Of a stretch of 64,000 bases of DNA, positions 41,620-53,651 are shown one piece after another. The position numbers and the translations under genes were made by a program. The stretch is from Pempheris klunzingeri. Its lineage: Eukaryota; Chordata; Actinopteri; Acropomatiformes; Pempheridae. The number at the start of each line of letters is the position of its first letter. Position 1 is the first letter of the stretch. The notes under the pieces are model-generated. The model searched no databases. It worked only from the letters and a program-made list of their open reading frames with translations, and had not been told where the DNA came from. The stretch covers positions 6,304,730-6,368,729 of the forward strand of contig NC_092013.1 in assembly GCF_042242105.1 (NCBI RefSeq), written 5' to 3'.

Positions 41620-42480
41620 CTTGTATCTGAAAATGTACATTTATTTTCCTTTATCACTTTTTACAAACTATATATATATATGTATATATATATTTTTTTA
41701 CAAACACCACCTTTTACCCTGAACAACAAAGTTTACAAAGTACAAAGAGGAAGTCTACACTACCTAGCTAGAAGAAAGATCACTCAATTTCCAAACATAG
41801 TCCAACGTGACTTTGATATTTTAAGATGAGGGGATAATTTGAAGAAACAAAATTTAAAATAACACAGCAAATTAAACTTAAATGAGGAAAAATAATATTT
41901 GACGTGGCTCTAAAATGAGGAAGTTCAACCTTTTCATTGGACAAAGTTCTTTTTCTTTTTTTTCTCCACACAATTTCTTACAAGTCTTTTCCCTTTCTTG
42001 TTTATATCATCGCATGCTTCATGATATCAGATCATTTCTGCCCATCTCTGAGTTAAAGAGTATTTTCTGCTTTCCCTTTTTGGTGTTTTTTGTCTTTTGA
42101 TTGATTGCAGTTGAAGGTCACAGTTTCCTTGTAGTAAAATGTTACCTGATCTATTTCCATGGCGCCTCTGACGCGAGGAAACTTTTAAACAGACAAAAAA
42201 ACAGTTATAATCTCCAAGAACTTTTAAAATCTTATACAGTACTACTGTTGATGTGTTTGTGTGTGTGTGTGTGTGTGTGTGAGAGAGGAGTGGGAAGTGG
42301 GGAGGGGCGGGGGGGTCGCAGGAGTGACCATGTGTGTTTGACAGGAGTGTTTTTGTGGATGGTTTCTCTCTTTCTCCCCCGATATTGTCTGGAGTGGATT
42401 GTGCAGGCGGTAGCTCAGAGAACAGCTGCTTCTGACAAACACTGCGCAAACACTATGTGTGTCACTTGGGGATTGAGCTT

Positions 42481-42545
<65 letters not shown>

Positions 42546-42935
42546 GAGGGGGTGGTAGGACACTTTTAAAATTGCTAAGAGGACACTAACGTCTATCTAA
42601 TAACTATTTGGTCTGTTTGAGACACGTCACATGGCCACTAGAGTGCCGAGTCCTCTTTTGGTATAAAACAGATCCAGTGACAATCTAAAAAAAAAACCAG
42701 ATAAATTAACCCGTTTTGAACCTTTTTCAAACAGAAACTTCCTGTTTGTGTGTATGTCAGAACAGAGACTAATATTGACCCCGCTGAACATCATCGCCAC
42801 TCATCTTTACAAACACAAATCAACCGTGTGTGTAGCTGCTTGTGCATGTTTGACAGAATGAACTGTATGTATGTTCAGTCAAGTGCATGCACGTGTGTAT
42901 ATGTACATCTAGAAACGTGAGTTCATGTATGTGCA

Positions 42936-42978
<43 letters not shown>

Positions 42979-43001
42979 ATTTGCATGCTAGCAGGCAGAT
43001 A
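41620..43001 (-). other. unc119b: Probable unc119b 3'UTR with three CA arrays
   Basis: This follows the unc119b stop codon. A minus-strand AATAAA at 41645-41640 gives a 3'UTR of about 1.4 kb. Three GT arrays on the plus strand (about 42256-42281, 42484-42544 and 42940-42977) appear as long CA repeats in the mRNA. Confidence 0.6.
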
Positions 43002-46000
43002 TCACTGTCCTCCGTTATAAGCATAGTCCGCCTTGTTGTGCATGACCAGTCTGTTCTCCACGAAATAGAAGCTGTCTGACCGGGTCTCATAAGGACACTC
43101 CACCATCTGACGGACTGAAAAACAGACAACACACACGTCATCAGTCCCAACAACAGCTTTTGAAATATCCAAGCAATTAGAGCAGACTGTATAAAAGCTA
43201 AAAAAAAGTGATTATTATTGATTTAAGAGCTTCTGCTCACATTAGGGCCACTAACAGACAAATGACACAAATGTCCCTCCTTCACAATAATAACAAGAAC
43301 ATCGTAGCACAACCTGTGGATAGACAATTACTGTGTTTTAGTTTTCTTTGTCATATGACACTCACATTATCATTCTTCCAGTGAAACAATTCCTTCCTAA
43401 ATTGTAAAAACACAGGACAAACTTGCTGTCTAAAGTTCAGCCTACGCTAACATGAGGCTTCGGCAGGCTAAGTTAGCCGAATCAAGTGGGGATCCTCCAA
43501 AGTTTTATTATATTTATTATATTGATTGTATTTTAGGATGAAATTCCCTCTTTGTGTTTCCCCTGGACATTTGCTTCTTGGTGGTTGCGTGTAGGTTTGA
43601 TACTGAGATTTAAAAATTAAAAAAAAAAAAAACTGGCAGTAAACAGAGAGATGGACAACAGGGAAGAGGATACCCACTTAATGTGGCTAACCCACACTGC
43701 TGAATACAGTGATCCTGAGAGCTCAACAGACTATAACTTAAAGAATGCTGTTTTTTTTTTAAAAACCTGAGCCCTATTTTTATATATTTTGGATTCAAAA
43801 TGGCTTGTAGGGACAGAAACTTATGGAAGTGGTCCAGAAGATCGCTTCAATTGGCAGCCAAGAACAGACAGCAAACTAGCAGTCCAGAAAGCCTCGCTGA
43901 GTGGCTACTCTACTGCTGCCTCTGTGGTTTGTGTTAATGTGTTACACCAATATTGGGTTGGATCCAATCTAACCTTTTAAAACACCAAAGCCGCACAATA
44001 ACCCAAACAAATTAATGGATCAAGACAGAGGCAGAGCAGCAACTACCGTGTAAAATTACTGTTTTTATCAATGGAGTCTGGTGGCTTTGAACGAAAGATA
44101 AAATGGCTGTTTGTGGTTAAACAAAAAGGATTTGACAGGTCTGTCTCTGCAGCGATCTTTTCTGTAATGTTCAGAAACATCGAATAACAATCTGAGTCTG
44201 TCAGTGGCAAAAACATAGTTGGATTGCCAACAGCTCTCTGCTGCAGACTGAGGTGATCTACTGGACCAATTCCAATTATACCAATTATACCCACTAGTCA
44301 TTTTCGCAAAATACGAAACAATAGGGCCCAGCTTTTAAAACTGAGTTACCCTTTAAGAAAACACATGATGAAAAAAAAAAAAGTTTGGCCAAAGTGAGAA
44401 GCACATCCAAATACAAACAGCAGCAGAAAGTGTGTACAGGGGACACTAAAAAGTGCTGCACACAGCTGGGACGTGCTTGTTGATGTCCGTAAGTGGTGCT
44501 GGAAAGTACTTAACTAAAATCTAAGTGTTTCTGGTGGGACATTACACGTGTCCCAGTCGTGTGTGGGTGCGTTCATCACTTTTTAGCCTTCCCTGGAAAC
44601 AATTTCAACTTGTTTTTCCACTTGCAGCGTTCCTGTATTTGTGTTTTCTCACTTTGCAACATTTCTTTTCGCTGCTGCACATGTGCTGCCAAGTCCGCAA
44701 AGATTTTTTTTTATGTGTTTGTTGACTATTTGCATGCGTTTTCTTGCCCTGGCCCTTTCCACCATAGCTGAAGCCTCAAAGGACCGACGACTTGTTTTGT
44801 TACATCGTCACTTTGCCAGGAAGGGATCTCTTCACCAATAACTTCTCTTTTAACCTACCGATGGCTTGAACAGTGCGGATCATATTAATCTGGGGATGGG
44901 ACTTTGGGAAAACAGCAGTTTGGGTCAGACAACTATGGAAGAAAATATTGAGAATTGGCTCAGATTCTTTATTTCCAGTTGATGGGAGCTATAATAACAC
45001 TGAATGTGTGCGGTTTGGGAAATTAACAATAGGAAAATAAATCTTCACACATTGTGCTGTGGTGACATCAATAACGTGGAAAGGCAGAAAAAGGGCTTTT
45101 GTACAATTAAGTCTGACCGGTTTCGCAGCAAGTTGCTCCAAAATCAGATCACCTACTTTATAGAGGGAGCCGGTGGTGTAACTATCACACTGTGTTCACA
45201 TACAGACCACCACGATGACACACAGGTCCCGTATGCCACGATTGAGGCTCATAGAAACACGTGCATGTTATATTTTGGATAAAATCATCTTACACGCAGC
45301 GTAAATGAATTCTCCACACAGTTAACACAATCTCTATATAACTTTTGCACATCCTCTGGTCATTATTTTGCACATTCCTGCAAAACTGCACCACTTCTTC
45401 ACCGAGAGTAACAGATATTTTGAACATATGTGTTATTTTATTATATTTTTTCATATTCTGCATTGTAAATATATTTCTATTTTAGATTTATGCTTCTTGA
45501 CTTGCAGTCTTTTCTGTTTCTTTTTTACTTCTCCTTCCTTATTTTTCTCTATGTTTTAGCATAGGCACCAGGCAGACCATGGCCAATTCCTTGTAAAGCA
45601 AAAGTTACTTGGCAATAAACCTGGTTCTGATTATGCTTAAACACTCTATGTTCAGTGAATCACAAGAGTGAAAATCACATGGCTAACAGCTAGTAAGAGA
45701 TTAAACATTTTATTGCCAACGTGGGGGGCACCTTCACCACCCAAACACTTACTCAAGACTGAGCTAATGTTTACTTTTGCTGAGCGGCACTCCACTTTGA
45801 CACATGACAAGGAAAGAGTCACATATTTCCTTTATGGAAAATATCAGTAGTAAGAACTGTGGATCTGTTTTTTGGCATTTCAATTGTAGACATTTGGAAA
45901 AGGTGACACTTTTTATACGAGTTAGGACGGCACGACTCACCCAGGCTCTCGGACAGCTGAGGGAACTCGTAGATGTGCTCGCAGGTGTTTCTGCTGTTCG

Positions 46001-47701
46001 GGATACAGAAGCCAAAGTCAAAGTCGAAGCTCTTCAGCAGGTGATCGCGGAAGTAGTGCCTCTCGATCATGCGGAAATTGTTCAGAGGCCGGTTTCCAAC
46101 GGTGAATTCCACCCTGAGTGAATAATACAGAGAGAAGGAAGACTGAGATGTTACAAGAGTCCGTCAGCTCTTGTGTGATTATAATGCCATCATAGTCACG
46201 CTGCACCAGTTCGGGTGCCAGAGCCAACGCTGCCAGTGTCTGAATTGTTTGCGTGCGGGGCAGATGAGTGTGTTTTTCTCAGGTGTGTCGGTGAAGTGTG
46301 AGTCACTCACGTAGCTCCGACCGTCCTCAATCGCAGGAAGGCTGGGGTGAACTGGTAGCGTACAAACCGGCCTGCGCTGGCGTCTGCCTCTCTGTTCTCC
46401 TCATCGTCGTCTGAGAGACACGACACAAGGACCGAGACACGTGAGATAATTCACACTGAAGGGCCACTTTTGATTAAAATAAGTAGAGATGGATGATTCT
46501 GAACCTGACAACACGATAGGAGACATTGGATTAAAGATAATGAGGGAGCCAGATACTTCATAGTGAACAACTTGGCATTTGCATTACAGAACAAACACTA
46601 ACAAACAAAAGAAGCTCATAAAACACATTACCTGTGTGTGGGGGTTTGGCGATCTCAAACAGGACAGTGCCGGTCTCCAGGTCCCTGATCTTAAAGCGCA
46701 CAAAGTCGATGTTATAAATGTTGTCCTCGGGTTTACAGAGGTACCCTGCAACAATGGCGGAGAGACGACAGCAGCTATGAACACTGAAACGATTCAAAAA
46801 GCCATTATAGTTAATATGTACAAACTTAACACACAAACCAGCGGCGTGGACGTGCGACAGAGACGACATGGAAAAAACACTGTGCTTGACTTTCACATGA
46901 CACGGCTTTGCCCGTACGCAGACACACACAGCTTTGCATACATAAACATACACATGGACCCCAGCAATAAAAAGATAAGACAAAGCTTTAAAGATAAGCG
47001 TGAGGCTACTGTGTCCTTACACAGGAAAGGCATAGAGTTATACAGGAATACAGGCAGGTGTGAAGCCAAGACACTGTGTGTGTGTGTGTGTTGATTTATA
47101 AAAGGAAAAACACTGATTATGAGTTCACAATGTAATAATATCATATAAACTGTGGTGTCTCATTTGTACCTGGCAATTTTGAAGACAATAAAAGTAGCAC
47201 CACAGACACTGCTGCCCCTATTATCAACCCCCCAGTGTTCACTGAGCTGCTTTGAAACAGAAATACAGGTTTGTGTGAGTATGAGTGGAAGCTTCCTGAT
47301 GTTGTCTGTGCTATGACATTTATTTATCAACATTATATAAAACCATGTCAGTCTGCTCAGCTGGACGCCACCTACTCTAATTTAATGCAATGTGCAGATT
47401 TTGACACTTGATCCAACATTAAGCATCAAACCTCCATGTAAACATGAGACACCACAGAGAGGCTCAAACCTCGCGTAGCCACCCGCAGTCCGAGCACGTC
47501 CTCCGGCGTGATGTGTCCGCTCTGAGCCCGCAGGTCCTCCTCCGTGACGGGCCTGCTCTCCACCTGGCTCCTCCGGGACTTGAGCCTCTTCAGGACCCCT
47601 CCGCCCGGCTTGCGGTCCCGCGGAGGAGCCGCAGTGCCGTGCCCGCCGCCGGAGACATTTTCAGCAACAGGCGCGTCGCTGCGGGCTTTGGCTCCGCTCA
47701 T
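43002..47701 (-). CDS. unc119b: UNC119B lipid-binding trafficking chaperone
   Basis: Five coding exons, phase-consistent: 47701-47470, 46745-46632, 46410-46311, 46113-45941 and 43114-43002 (TGA). The product is 243 aa; recalled human UNC119B is 251 and UNC119 is 240. UNC119 proteins form a PDE6-delta/RhoGDI-like beta-sandwich that binds N-myristoylated peptides such as transducin alpha and NPHP3; ARL3 releases the cargo in cilia. Residues 1-60 are a variable Gly/Arg-rich tail. The sandwich covers about 66-243, with [20 protein letters not shown] (79-98), [20 protein letters not shown] (129-148), [30 protein letters not shown] and a C-terminus [25 protein letters not shown] and AYNGGQ favour UNC119B over UNC119A. 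The exon 1 donor (gtttga) is weaker than the others. Intron 4 (43115-45940) holds repeats and a LINE tail. The start codon follows the usual MSG opening. Confidence 0.95.
43800..44360. repeat. Dispersed repeat in unc119b intron 4
   Basis: It contains atggagtctggtggctttgaacg, ctgtctctgcagcgatcttt and a terminal ccctttaagaaaa. I recognise these words as a high-copy teleost repeat, probably a non-autonomous DNA transposon. No coding frame is evident. Confidence 0.5.
45330..45640 (+). mobile_element. Decayed LINE 3' tail in unc119b intron 4
   Basis: It runs through acttttgcacatcctctgg, ttttgcacattcctgcaaaa and ttgtaaatat, then ends in caattccttgtaaagc and cttggcaataaacctggttctgatt. This is the same terminus class as at 16225-16340. 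It is a 5'-truncated relic. Confidence 0.65.
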
Positions 47702-47980
47702 CTTCTTCGGCTTCCTGCTGCTGCAGCGAGTTGTCCTCCGGTCTTCTTCTCTGGTGAGTGGTAGCAGAAGAAGAAGAAGACGAAGGGGAAGAAGAAGAAG
47801 GAGAAAGAGAAGAAGAAGAAGAAGAAGAAGAAGATGGCGTCGGAGATGTCGAGTGTCGAGAGAACCGTCGGTGAGATGGTCAAGCTCTTGTTTTTGTAAG
47901 CACATGCTGTACAGTTGCCATGACAACCCGTCTTGAGAGCCGGAGGAGGGAGAGGAGTGATGGTCACCAGGGGGCGACAG
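47702..47980. promoter_or_regulatory. unc119b: unc119b promoter region: GAA repeat, YY1-like and CTCF-like motifs
   Basis: Upstream of the unc119b ATG lies a (GAA)n-rich stretch (about 47765-47833; UUC/CUU in the transcript). At 47831-47839 it ends in aagatggcg, a consensus YY1 element. At 47963-47979 gtcaccagggggcgaca is a strong match to the CTCF core. Together they suggest a TATA-less promoter with a boundary element. The start site is not resolved. Confidence 0.55.
47834..47899 (+). other. Short divergent ORF or first-exon candidate (21 codons)
   Basis: On the plus strand an ATG in a good context (aagATGG) opens a 21-codon frame beginning MASEMSSVERTVGEM. A consensus donor (gtcg|gtgaga) lies at 47870/47871, so it could be exon 1 of a divergent transcript with 37 coding nt. 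It does not continue the KIAA1671-like frame at 54228 in phase. I do not recognise the peptide. The ATG overlaps the YY1 motif, so it may be chance. Confidence 0.25.
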
Positions 47981-48119
47981 ACAGCCTCCACATAAATACT
48001 ACATAATAATAATCATAATACATAAAAACACTGAAATATGTCCACATTTAATACTACTACTACTATTACTAATGATAGTGATAACCATCATGATCATTAT
48101 AAAACTAGTATGATCTTGT

Positions 48120-48312
48120 TTTATTCTATTATTTGTTCATGAGCCTACATAAGCAACATTTAAGTAGTACAGATAGTGGGGACGGTACCTCTTAACAAAA
48201 CTCACTTGGCTACCAGAGGTAATCACTCTTCTTCCTAAACTTGGATTACCTGTGGTGTACCACAAGGCTCAACTCTAGGTCCAACTTTATTTTCCATCTA
48301 CATGCTCCCACT
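48120..48312 (+). mobile_element. LINE reverse-transcriptase fragment, copy 1
   Basis: One frame reads GVPQGSTLGPTLFSIYMLPL, the motif B region of a non-LTR reverse transcriptase. It ends abruptly at the SINE. A second diverged copy of the same stretch follows the SINE. Both are small inactive relics. Confidence 0.75.
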
Positions 48313-48314
48313 TG

Positions 48315-48626
48315 CACAGTGGTGCGGTGGTTAGCACTGTAGCCGGTTTGAATTTTTAACCTTTCTGTGTGTAGTTTGCATGTTCTATGTTGCGTGGGTT
48401 TTCTCTGGGTACTCCAGCTTCCTCCCACAGTCCAAATTCATGCAGGTTAGGTTAATTGGTGACTCTAAATTGCCCGTAGGTGTGAGTGTGAGCTATGTGT
48501 TGGCCTTGTGACTGACCTGTGACCAGTCCAGGGTGTACCCCGCCTCTCGCCCCATTGTCAGGTGGGATTGGCTCCAGTCCATTCACAACCCTTAAGGATA
48601 GGCGGTACGGACAATGGATGGATGAT
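48315..48626 (+). mobile_element. tRNA-like SINE, copy 2
   Basis: Same family and orientation as 1329-1664. It has ggtggttagcactg, cctcccacagtccaaattcatgcagg, attggtgactctaaattgcccg, accagtccagggtgtacccc and acccttaaggata, ending in an atggatggatg tail. It lies between two diverged copies of a LINE fragment. Confidence 0.85.
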
Positions 48627-48629
48627 ATT

Positions 48630-48960
48630 GTTTAATCTATTGTGCTAAAGGACTTACATGTAAGCAACATCTTAATAGTATATTTAGTGAGGACACCGCA
48701 CTTAGGTGGTTTTATTCTTACCTCTTAAACAGAACCTACTCGGTCACCACAGGTAATTACTCTTCCTTTAAAACTTGTATTACCTGTGGTGTACCACAAG
48801 GCTCAATTCTAGGTCCAATTTTGTTTTCCATCTACATGCTCCCACTTGGTCAAATCATCCAATGTCATAACGTCTTATTTAATTTCTACGCAGACGACAC
48901 ACAGAAATCTCAGATGTTTTACAAATCTGGGGTTACCATCAAGACTGAATCTTTTTTCTG
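48630..48960 (+). mobile_element. LINE reverse-transcriptase fragment, copy 2
   Basis: One frame reads GVPQGSILGPILFSIYMLPL and then, 14 residues on, FNFYADDTQ. These are reverse-transcriptase motifs B and C, with the catalytic Y-A-D-D. The frame is short and flanked by unrelated sequence, so this is a dead fragment. The motif set fits the CR1/L2-type non-LTR group. Confidence 0.8.
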
Positions 48961-49204
48961 TGCGCTGTCAACCACTTTTGTAGCTTCCTCTTGGACGTGT
49001 GCTTACGATCCGGCACCCGATCGCTACTGGCTGGAGGCTACACACACACACTGCCTAAAGGCTGATGGCCAGAAACCCCTGAACACAGCAAAAGAAAATA
49101 CAGGCAGAGAGCCACATCTATTAAGTTTTTTTTCCCCAGCATTTCAAATCTTTGGGTAGTTTAATTTAAAGCAAAACACATTTTTTATGGGGTTTTTTTG
49201 TACA

Positions 49205-49365
49205 AAATCTTAAATCTTTAAATGTAGTGGAGTACAAAGAACAATATTTCCCTCTTAGATGTAGTGAAGTACAAGTAAAAAGTGGCATGAAAAGAATAAA
49301 GTAAGTAAAAGTACCTCATATTTGAACATAAGCACAGTCCCTGAGTAAATGTACTGACACCATTG
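49205..49365. repeat. Dispersed teleost repeat
   Basis: The blocks tgtagtggagtacaaag, gtagtgaagtacaagtaaaaagtggcatgaaaa, aagtaaaagtacctca and tgagtaaatgtactgacacca match a very common fish repeat whose signature is the recurrent (a)agtac(a)agta words. Confidence 0.6.
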
Positions 49366-50860
49366 TAGAAATGCATTGTTGCCCTATTGTGCTTTATGTT
49401 TTATGACTTGGACACAATTTTGACCTCCCCAGCCAGCCCAACAACGCAAATGAACACTGTAGAAGCCTAGGTGTTATGCAAATAAAGTTTTAGTGTGAGA
49501 GAGCTGGTGGGCACTTCCTGCTGTTAAGATGCCCCAGGTCGCCTCTGTGCTCTCCATGAAGCAGTGAGAGCTGCATGGATCCAATTCCTTTTCACTCTGT
49601 GTAAAGTGGCTTTTACTTCAGTTGGAACCTGTTAATCCAGTCCATTGAACAGCGTCCTACTGTCAAGATGAAATTAGTTCACATAGCACTTCTGGTCAGA
49701 AGTTTCAAAATAAAAGAGCATACTTTAACACTTTTTATGTTTCTGTCAGCCTGAGTTCATAATTTACAATACAGCTTGGTCTAGCTTGTCAAATTGATTG
49801 CTTAACTTGTTCTGATCACCATAAACCAGTAGTTTTAATCCTAATTCTTGAGCCCCTGAGCCTTGATCATTTTCATACATGATGAAATTGTTCCCTCACG
49901 CTGAGAACTAAAACCACAGTGACTGTTACGTGTTATAGAGTAGCCGTCAGTAACCCAATAAACCAGCATGTAAAGCATTTAACGTACATTATTTCTCCTG
50001 TAAGAGTTAACACTGTTTCCTCTGAAATCTGCCAAAGCACCGCGGTAAAGTAAGGTAACTAAATTATAGTTACATATATACTGACTCATTTCATCCTTCA
50101 ACATATTGTCTTTTATGTTATTACCTGGTTGGTTAAAGACAATTTATACTGCAAAAACTAAAACTGTGCTTTTGTCTTTAACATAGTTTGAAAAAGTAGA
50201 GGTAGTTACTTTGGAAGATGATTTTGGATGAAATACGAAACACTGACCATTGCATCTTACTAAAAATATTTGATTGAAGGGTTCCTTCAAAAAATGTGTT
50301 TGTCTGTCAGCACTCGCCCCCTTTTTTTGTTAGTATTTTTAAAAAACTGGACCTGGAAGCTCTTGTTTGTACAGAGTTGCTGTGATTGGCTCATTATATG
50401 CCAGCTAACCCCTGACACCCCTGTTTGTCTCTTCTGGGCTACTGTAGAAACATGGTGGTGAAAGAGAACCAGCTCCCTGTGTAGATATAAAGCAAGGTAA
50501 CGAAAACAACACGTGATTATGCAGTATTGAACACATAGGACACCTTATTCTAGCTTTGCCAATAGATCTCCCTAAATCCTTCACTCTGAACCTTCAGATA
50601 TTATTAATGACATGCAATGGTAAAAATAAATTATTTCAACCAAAAGTATTGTTAAATAATATGACCTGCAACAAGCATCAGGCGACAATCATTTAACACA
50701 TATTATATTTAACATTGCTGGAGAACACAGACTTTCACTGCCAGTGGCTGCTTCGCTGTAAAGAAAGAGCTAGATAGTTGTCGCGCTTTTATTTTGAAGT
50801 TAAGAACACGCCTCTTCCGGTTGGATCCTGCCTCTATGCAGGTAACTTGATCCCCGGGAT
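49366..50860. other. Intergenic DNA upstream of the KIAA1671-like gene
   Basis: No exon was recognised. AT-rich sequence with scattered short open frames gives way to more GC-rich sequence from about 50800, which I take as the promoter side of the next gene. Confidence 0.5.
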
Positions 50861-50869
50861 GGGGGTGGC

Positions 50870-51091
50870 TGTACCCGGAGCGGGCGGAGGGAGAGTCCGC
50901 TGGGTGGAGGAGCAGCCTGACGTCCTATTAGTGTGAATGACTTGAGGGGGAGAAAAAAGAAAAAGCAGTGTGACAACAGCGCAGCAGGAGAGACGGTCGC
51001 GGAAAACTGAGGAACGATCTTCTCTTTTGTGATTTCTTCCTGCTTCCCTTCCTGTAATCCTCCACCTGTATGACGGCCTGAAGACGGAGAG
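50870..51091 (+). other. Probable non-coding first exon of KIAA1671-like gene
   Basis: This is a locally GC- and CpG-enriched stretch ending in gacggagag|gtaaaa at 51091/51092. It holds a four-codon upstream ORF (atg acg gcc tga, about 51071). The next acceptor, at 54217/54218, precedes the main start codon by 10 nt, so the 5'UTR would be spliced. The transcription start is a guess and the exon is inferred, not proven. Confidence 0.45.
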
Positions 51092-53590
51092 GTAAAACAC
51101 TTTACGCTGCTTATGTCAAAGAAAGAGATGTTAATAACAGGTGCAGCATCTCTGTGCGTGTTGTGAATATGTAGGGTGACCTTATATGACAGCACTGACA
51201 GTTTAAGTTGGATTAAATGTACAGTTATAGTTATTTATCTGTGTCCAGCTGCAGAGGACTCGCTGCCGGTTCAACGACTGGCAGTTCAGCACTGACGCGT
51301 TTATTAGTAACTTATTAACAACTCAACAGTGACACATGCACCTAAAGTGACCATTCAGTGTCGTGCAACAAGTCACAACATCGCGATGTTTGGCTGAAAT
51401 AAGCCCAGACTGAGCTGATAGCCTCCAGCAGCATCCCTCACACAAGTGGTAAATAACAGCAAAATGAAAGAGCAGCCTTGGCACTGAAGGAAATCAGAGT
51501 TAAAGAAACTAAAAAAAGAAAAAAAAAAGCTATGTGCTGCTGGAGAATGGTTTTTACTGAGTGGCTTGAATAAGCAACAGAAAGTATCCATCATCTGCAG
51601 CTTATTCATCCAGACAGTGTTTGTTTCTGAGGAATTCAACTGTGAGAAAAAGAGGGGAAACAAATAGGACACATTATTTCACTGCTTGGTGGTGTAAAGG
51701 GCTTCAGGAGTCCCATTACACAACAGCATGCAGATGTGTTGTGTCCTCACACAGCGCATCACATGCCAAAAGTTCACACACTGACTGAATCAAAACAGTT
51801 TATACAAACCAGCTGTAGGTTGATAACGTGAGAGTGACAGTGAACATTTCCCTGACACAGAAACGCTGCTCAGTGTTGGACTGTCTGTGGGGCGTGGAGT
51901 TACCGGTTTGTGCAAAAGTCTTACAGGTCAAACCAGATGCCTGTGGTATCCAGCATAAGACATTTAGAAACTTTTACACACTCATTTGTCTTTTCTTATT
52001 TTTATTCAACCACACATGCTGTGTGAATGTAAACGTGGCCTTTCTCTTGTGAAGGTTATTAGTGGTGATCGACGTGCTTCTGTCACAGTTTGTGTCGGCT
52101 GGTTTTATTTTTCAGTGGTTTCGGCTCAGTTGGAGATGTGATCGTGTCTTTGCTGATGTGTGTGGTGACTCATCGTCCTGCCTGCTTTAGTCTCTGACAA
52201 CATGTTTCCCACCTGCCTGTTCTGATTCCTATTTTTCCTAGTTTTTCATATGAAGTTTGGCTTCATACATGCACCTCAGCTCCCTTTATTTCCACTGTTA
52301 ACACTATTATCACTGTAAATATTATCGTTTAGCAATACTGAAATAGTTAAGTTTTATAACAGTTGTTATTTATAATCAATACATTATCAGATTTGAGTTT
52401 CATCTAATCATATGACAACAGCTGTTTACTTGTTGGGTGCAAAGATCTTTGGTGGACAGACTATTGACAGGGTCTAATATTGTAAATACTAATAATAAAA
52501 ACATAGACTGACCCTTACAGTTGTTACTGGTTGGACAATAGAGGAGCTGTATGATTTCTCTCTATTGATTATGTAACTGTAAGTCAGGCTTTGGACAATC
52601 AATCAAGATGAGGTCTCAGAGGCTGCTTACAACATGACAGTTATCCCCCCCGAGGATGAAACGATGGCAGTGACGGGTCAGAGCTCGATGATAAAAATGT
52701 TAGAGAAGATAAACCTGTATTGATCCCCAGTGGGAAACTTTTGTTGTTGCTGCAGCGCAAGAACAGAAATAAGGTGTGTTGCTTAGTGCGTAATATTAAC
52801 CACAAAGTCAAGAAACACTAATGTAGTTAGTGTATTAATACTTGCAATGCTTTATTTTAGACTGCAACCATGTTCAGTTTTGTCCCCTTTTAAAAGCACA
52901 ATTGTGGTTTTTTTGCGAATTAGATCTTTATTACTTTTACTTTTGCTTTTATCACGTCTCATTTGGATTATTCTAATTGCACACCTTGGCCAAGACATGA
53001 ATACAATGCAGCCCCCAGACTTTCAACAATGTGTGTTCATTTCACCACTATTTTAACCTCCCTTCACTCACTCACTTGGCTTTAGAGTTTTAATCTTGAC
53101 TTTGAGGCCTCACACGTTATGGCAGCGAGTTACCTGGCTGAGCTTATGACTCGTTACTCACCAGCCCGTCTGATAAGGCCTTGTTAGCCGTTCCCCCGGT
53201 CAAGGCTAAAGGCTGAGGGTGACAGTTGGGCCCCGACCCTTTGGATGAGCTTTACTGGAGGAACTAAAACAATTCGCTGCCCTCTTTTAAATATTCATCT
53301 CTTAAATGTATCTTTTACTTATCTGTTATTTTATATGGTGGTTTTATCCCTTATTTTATCTATATTTTAACTTTTATCTGTTTTATCTGTTATCTTAAAT
53401 ACTTTTAAGACATACACACACACATAAATATGTACAGTATATATCTGTCAGTGTGTGTGTATATAGAACAAAATATTTAATACACAGAATAGAGTTTCAA
53501 ATGTAGTACAGTATAATATAACAAAAAACAACGGCTGATGAGAGTGGTGTGAGTGTCCCAGTGTCTTAAACAGAAGTGGATCTGACCCAG

Positions 53591-53596
<6 letters not shown>

Positions 53597-53651
<55 letters not shown>
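53597..53651. repeat. (GT)n microsatellite
   Basis: A pure GT array of about 27 units beside the LINE relic. Confidence 0.9.

Larger units (their letters stand above)
33761..41620. other. Intergenic region between msi1 and unc119b
   Basis: No confident gene was found in about 7.9 kb. It contains a TC run (33920-33953), a LINE tail, a degenerate tandem repeat, a decayed hAT-like fragment, a CAG run, CA/GT runs and a dispersed repeat, all listed separately. A splice-flanked open segment at 38381-38534 is discussed as a finding. The region also includes upstream regulatory DNA of msi1. Confidence 0.55.

Noticed and set aside
47544-47936. 130-codon Arg-rich plus-strand frame
   Set aside because: It is antisense to unc119b exon 1, and its Arg runs come from the GAA microsatellite.
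48821-49159. 112-codon plus-strand frame as a host gene
   Set aside because: The first part is reverse-transcriptase sequence (FYADD motif) of a dead LINE and the rest is unrelated sequence.
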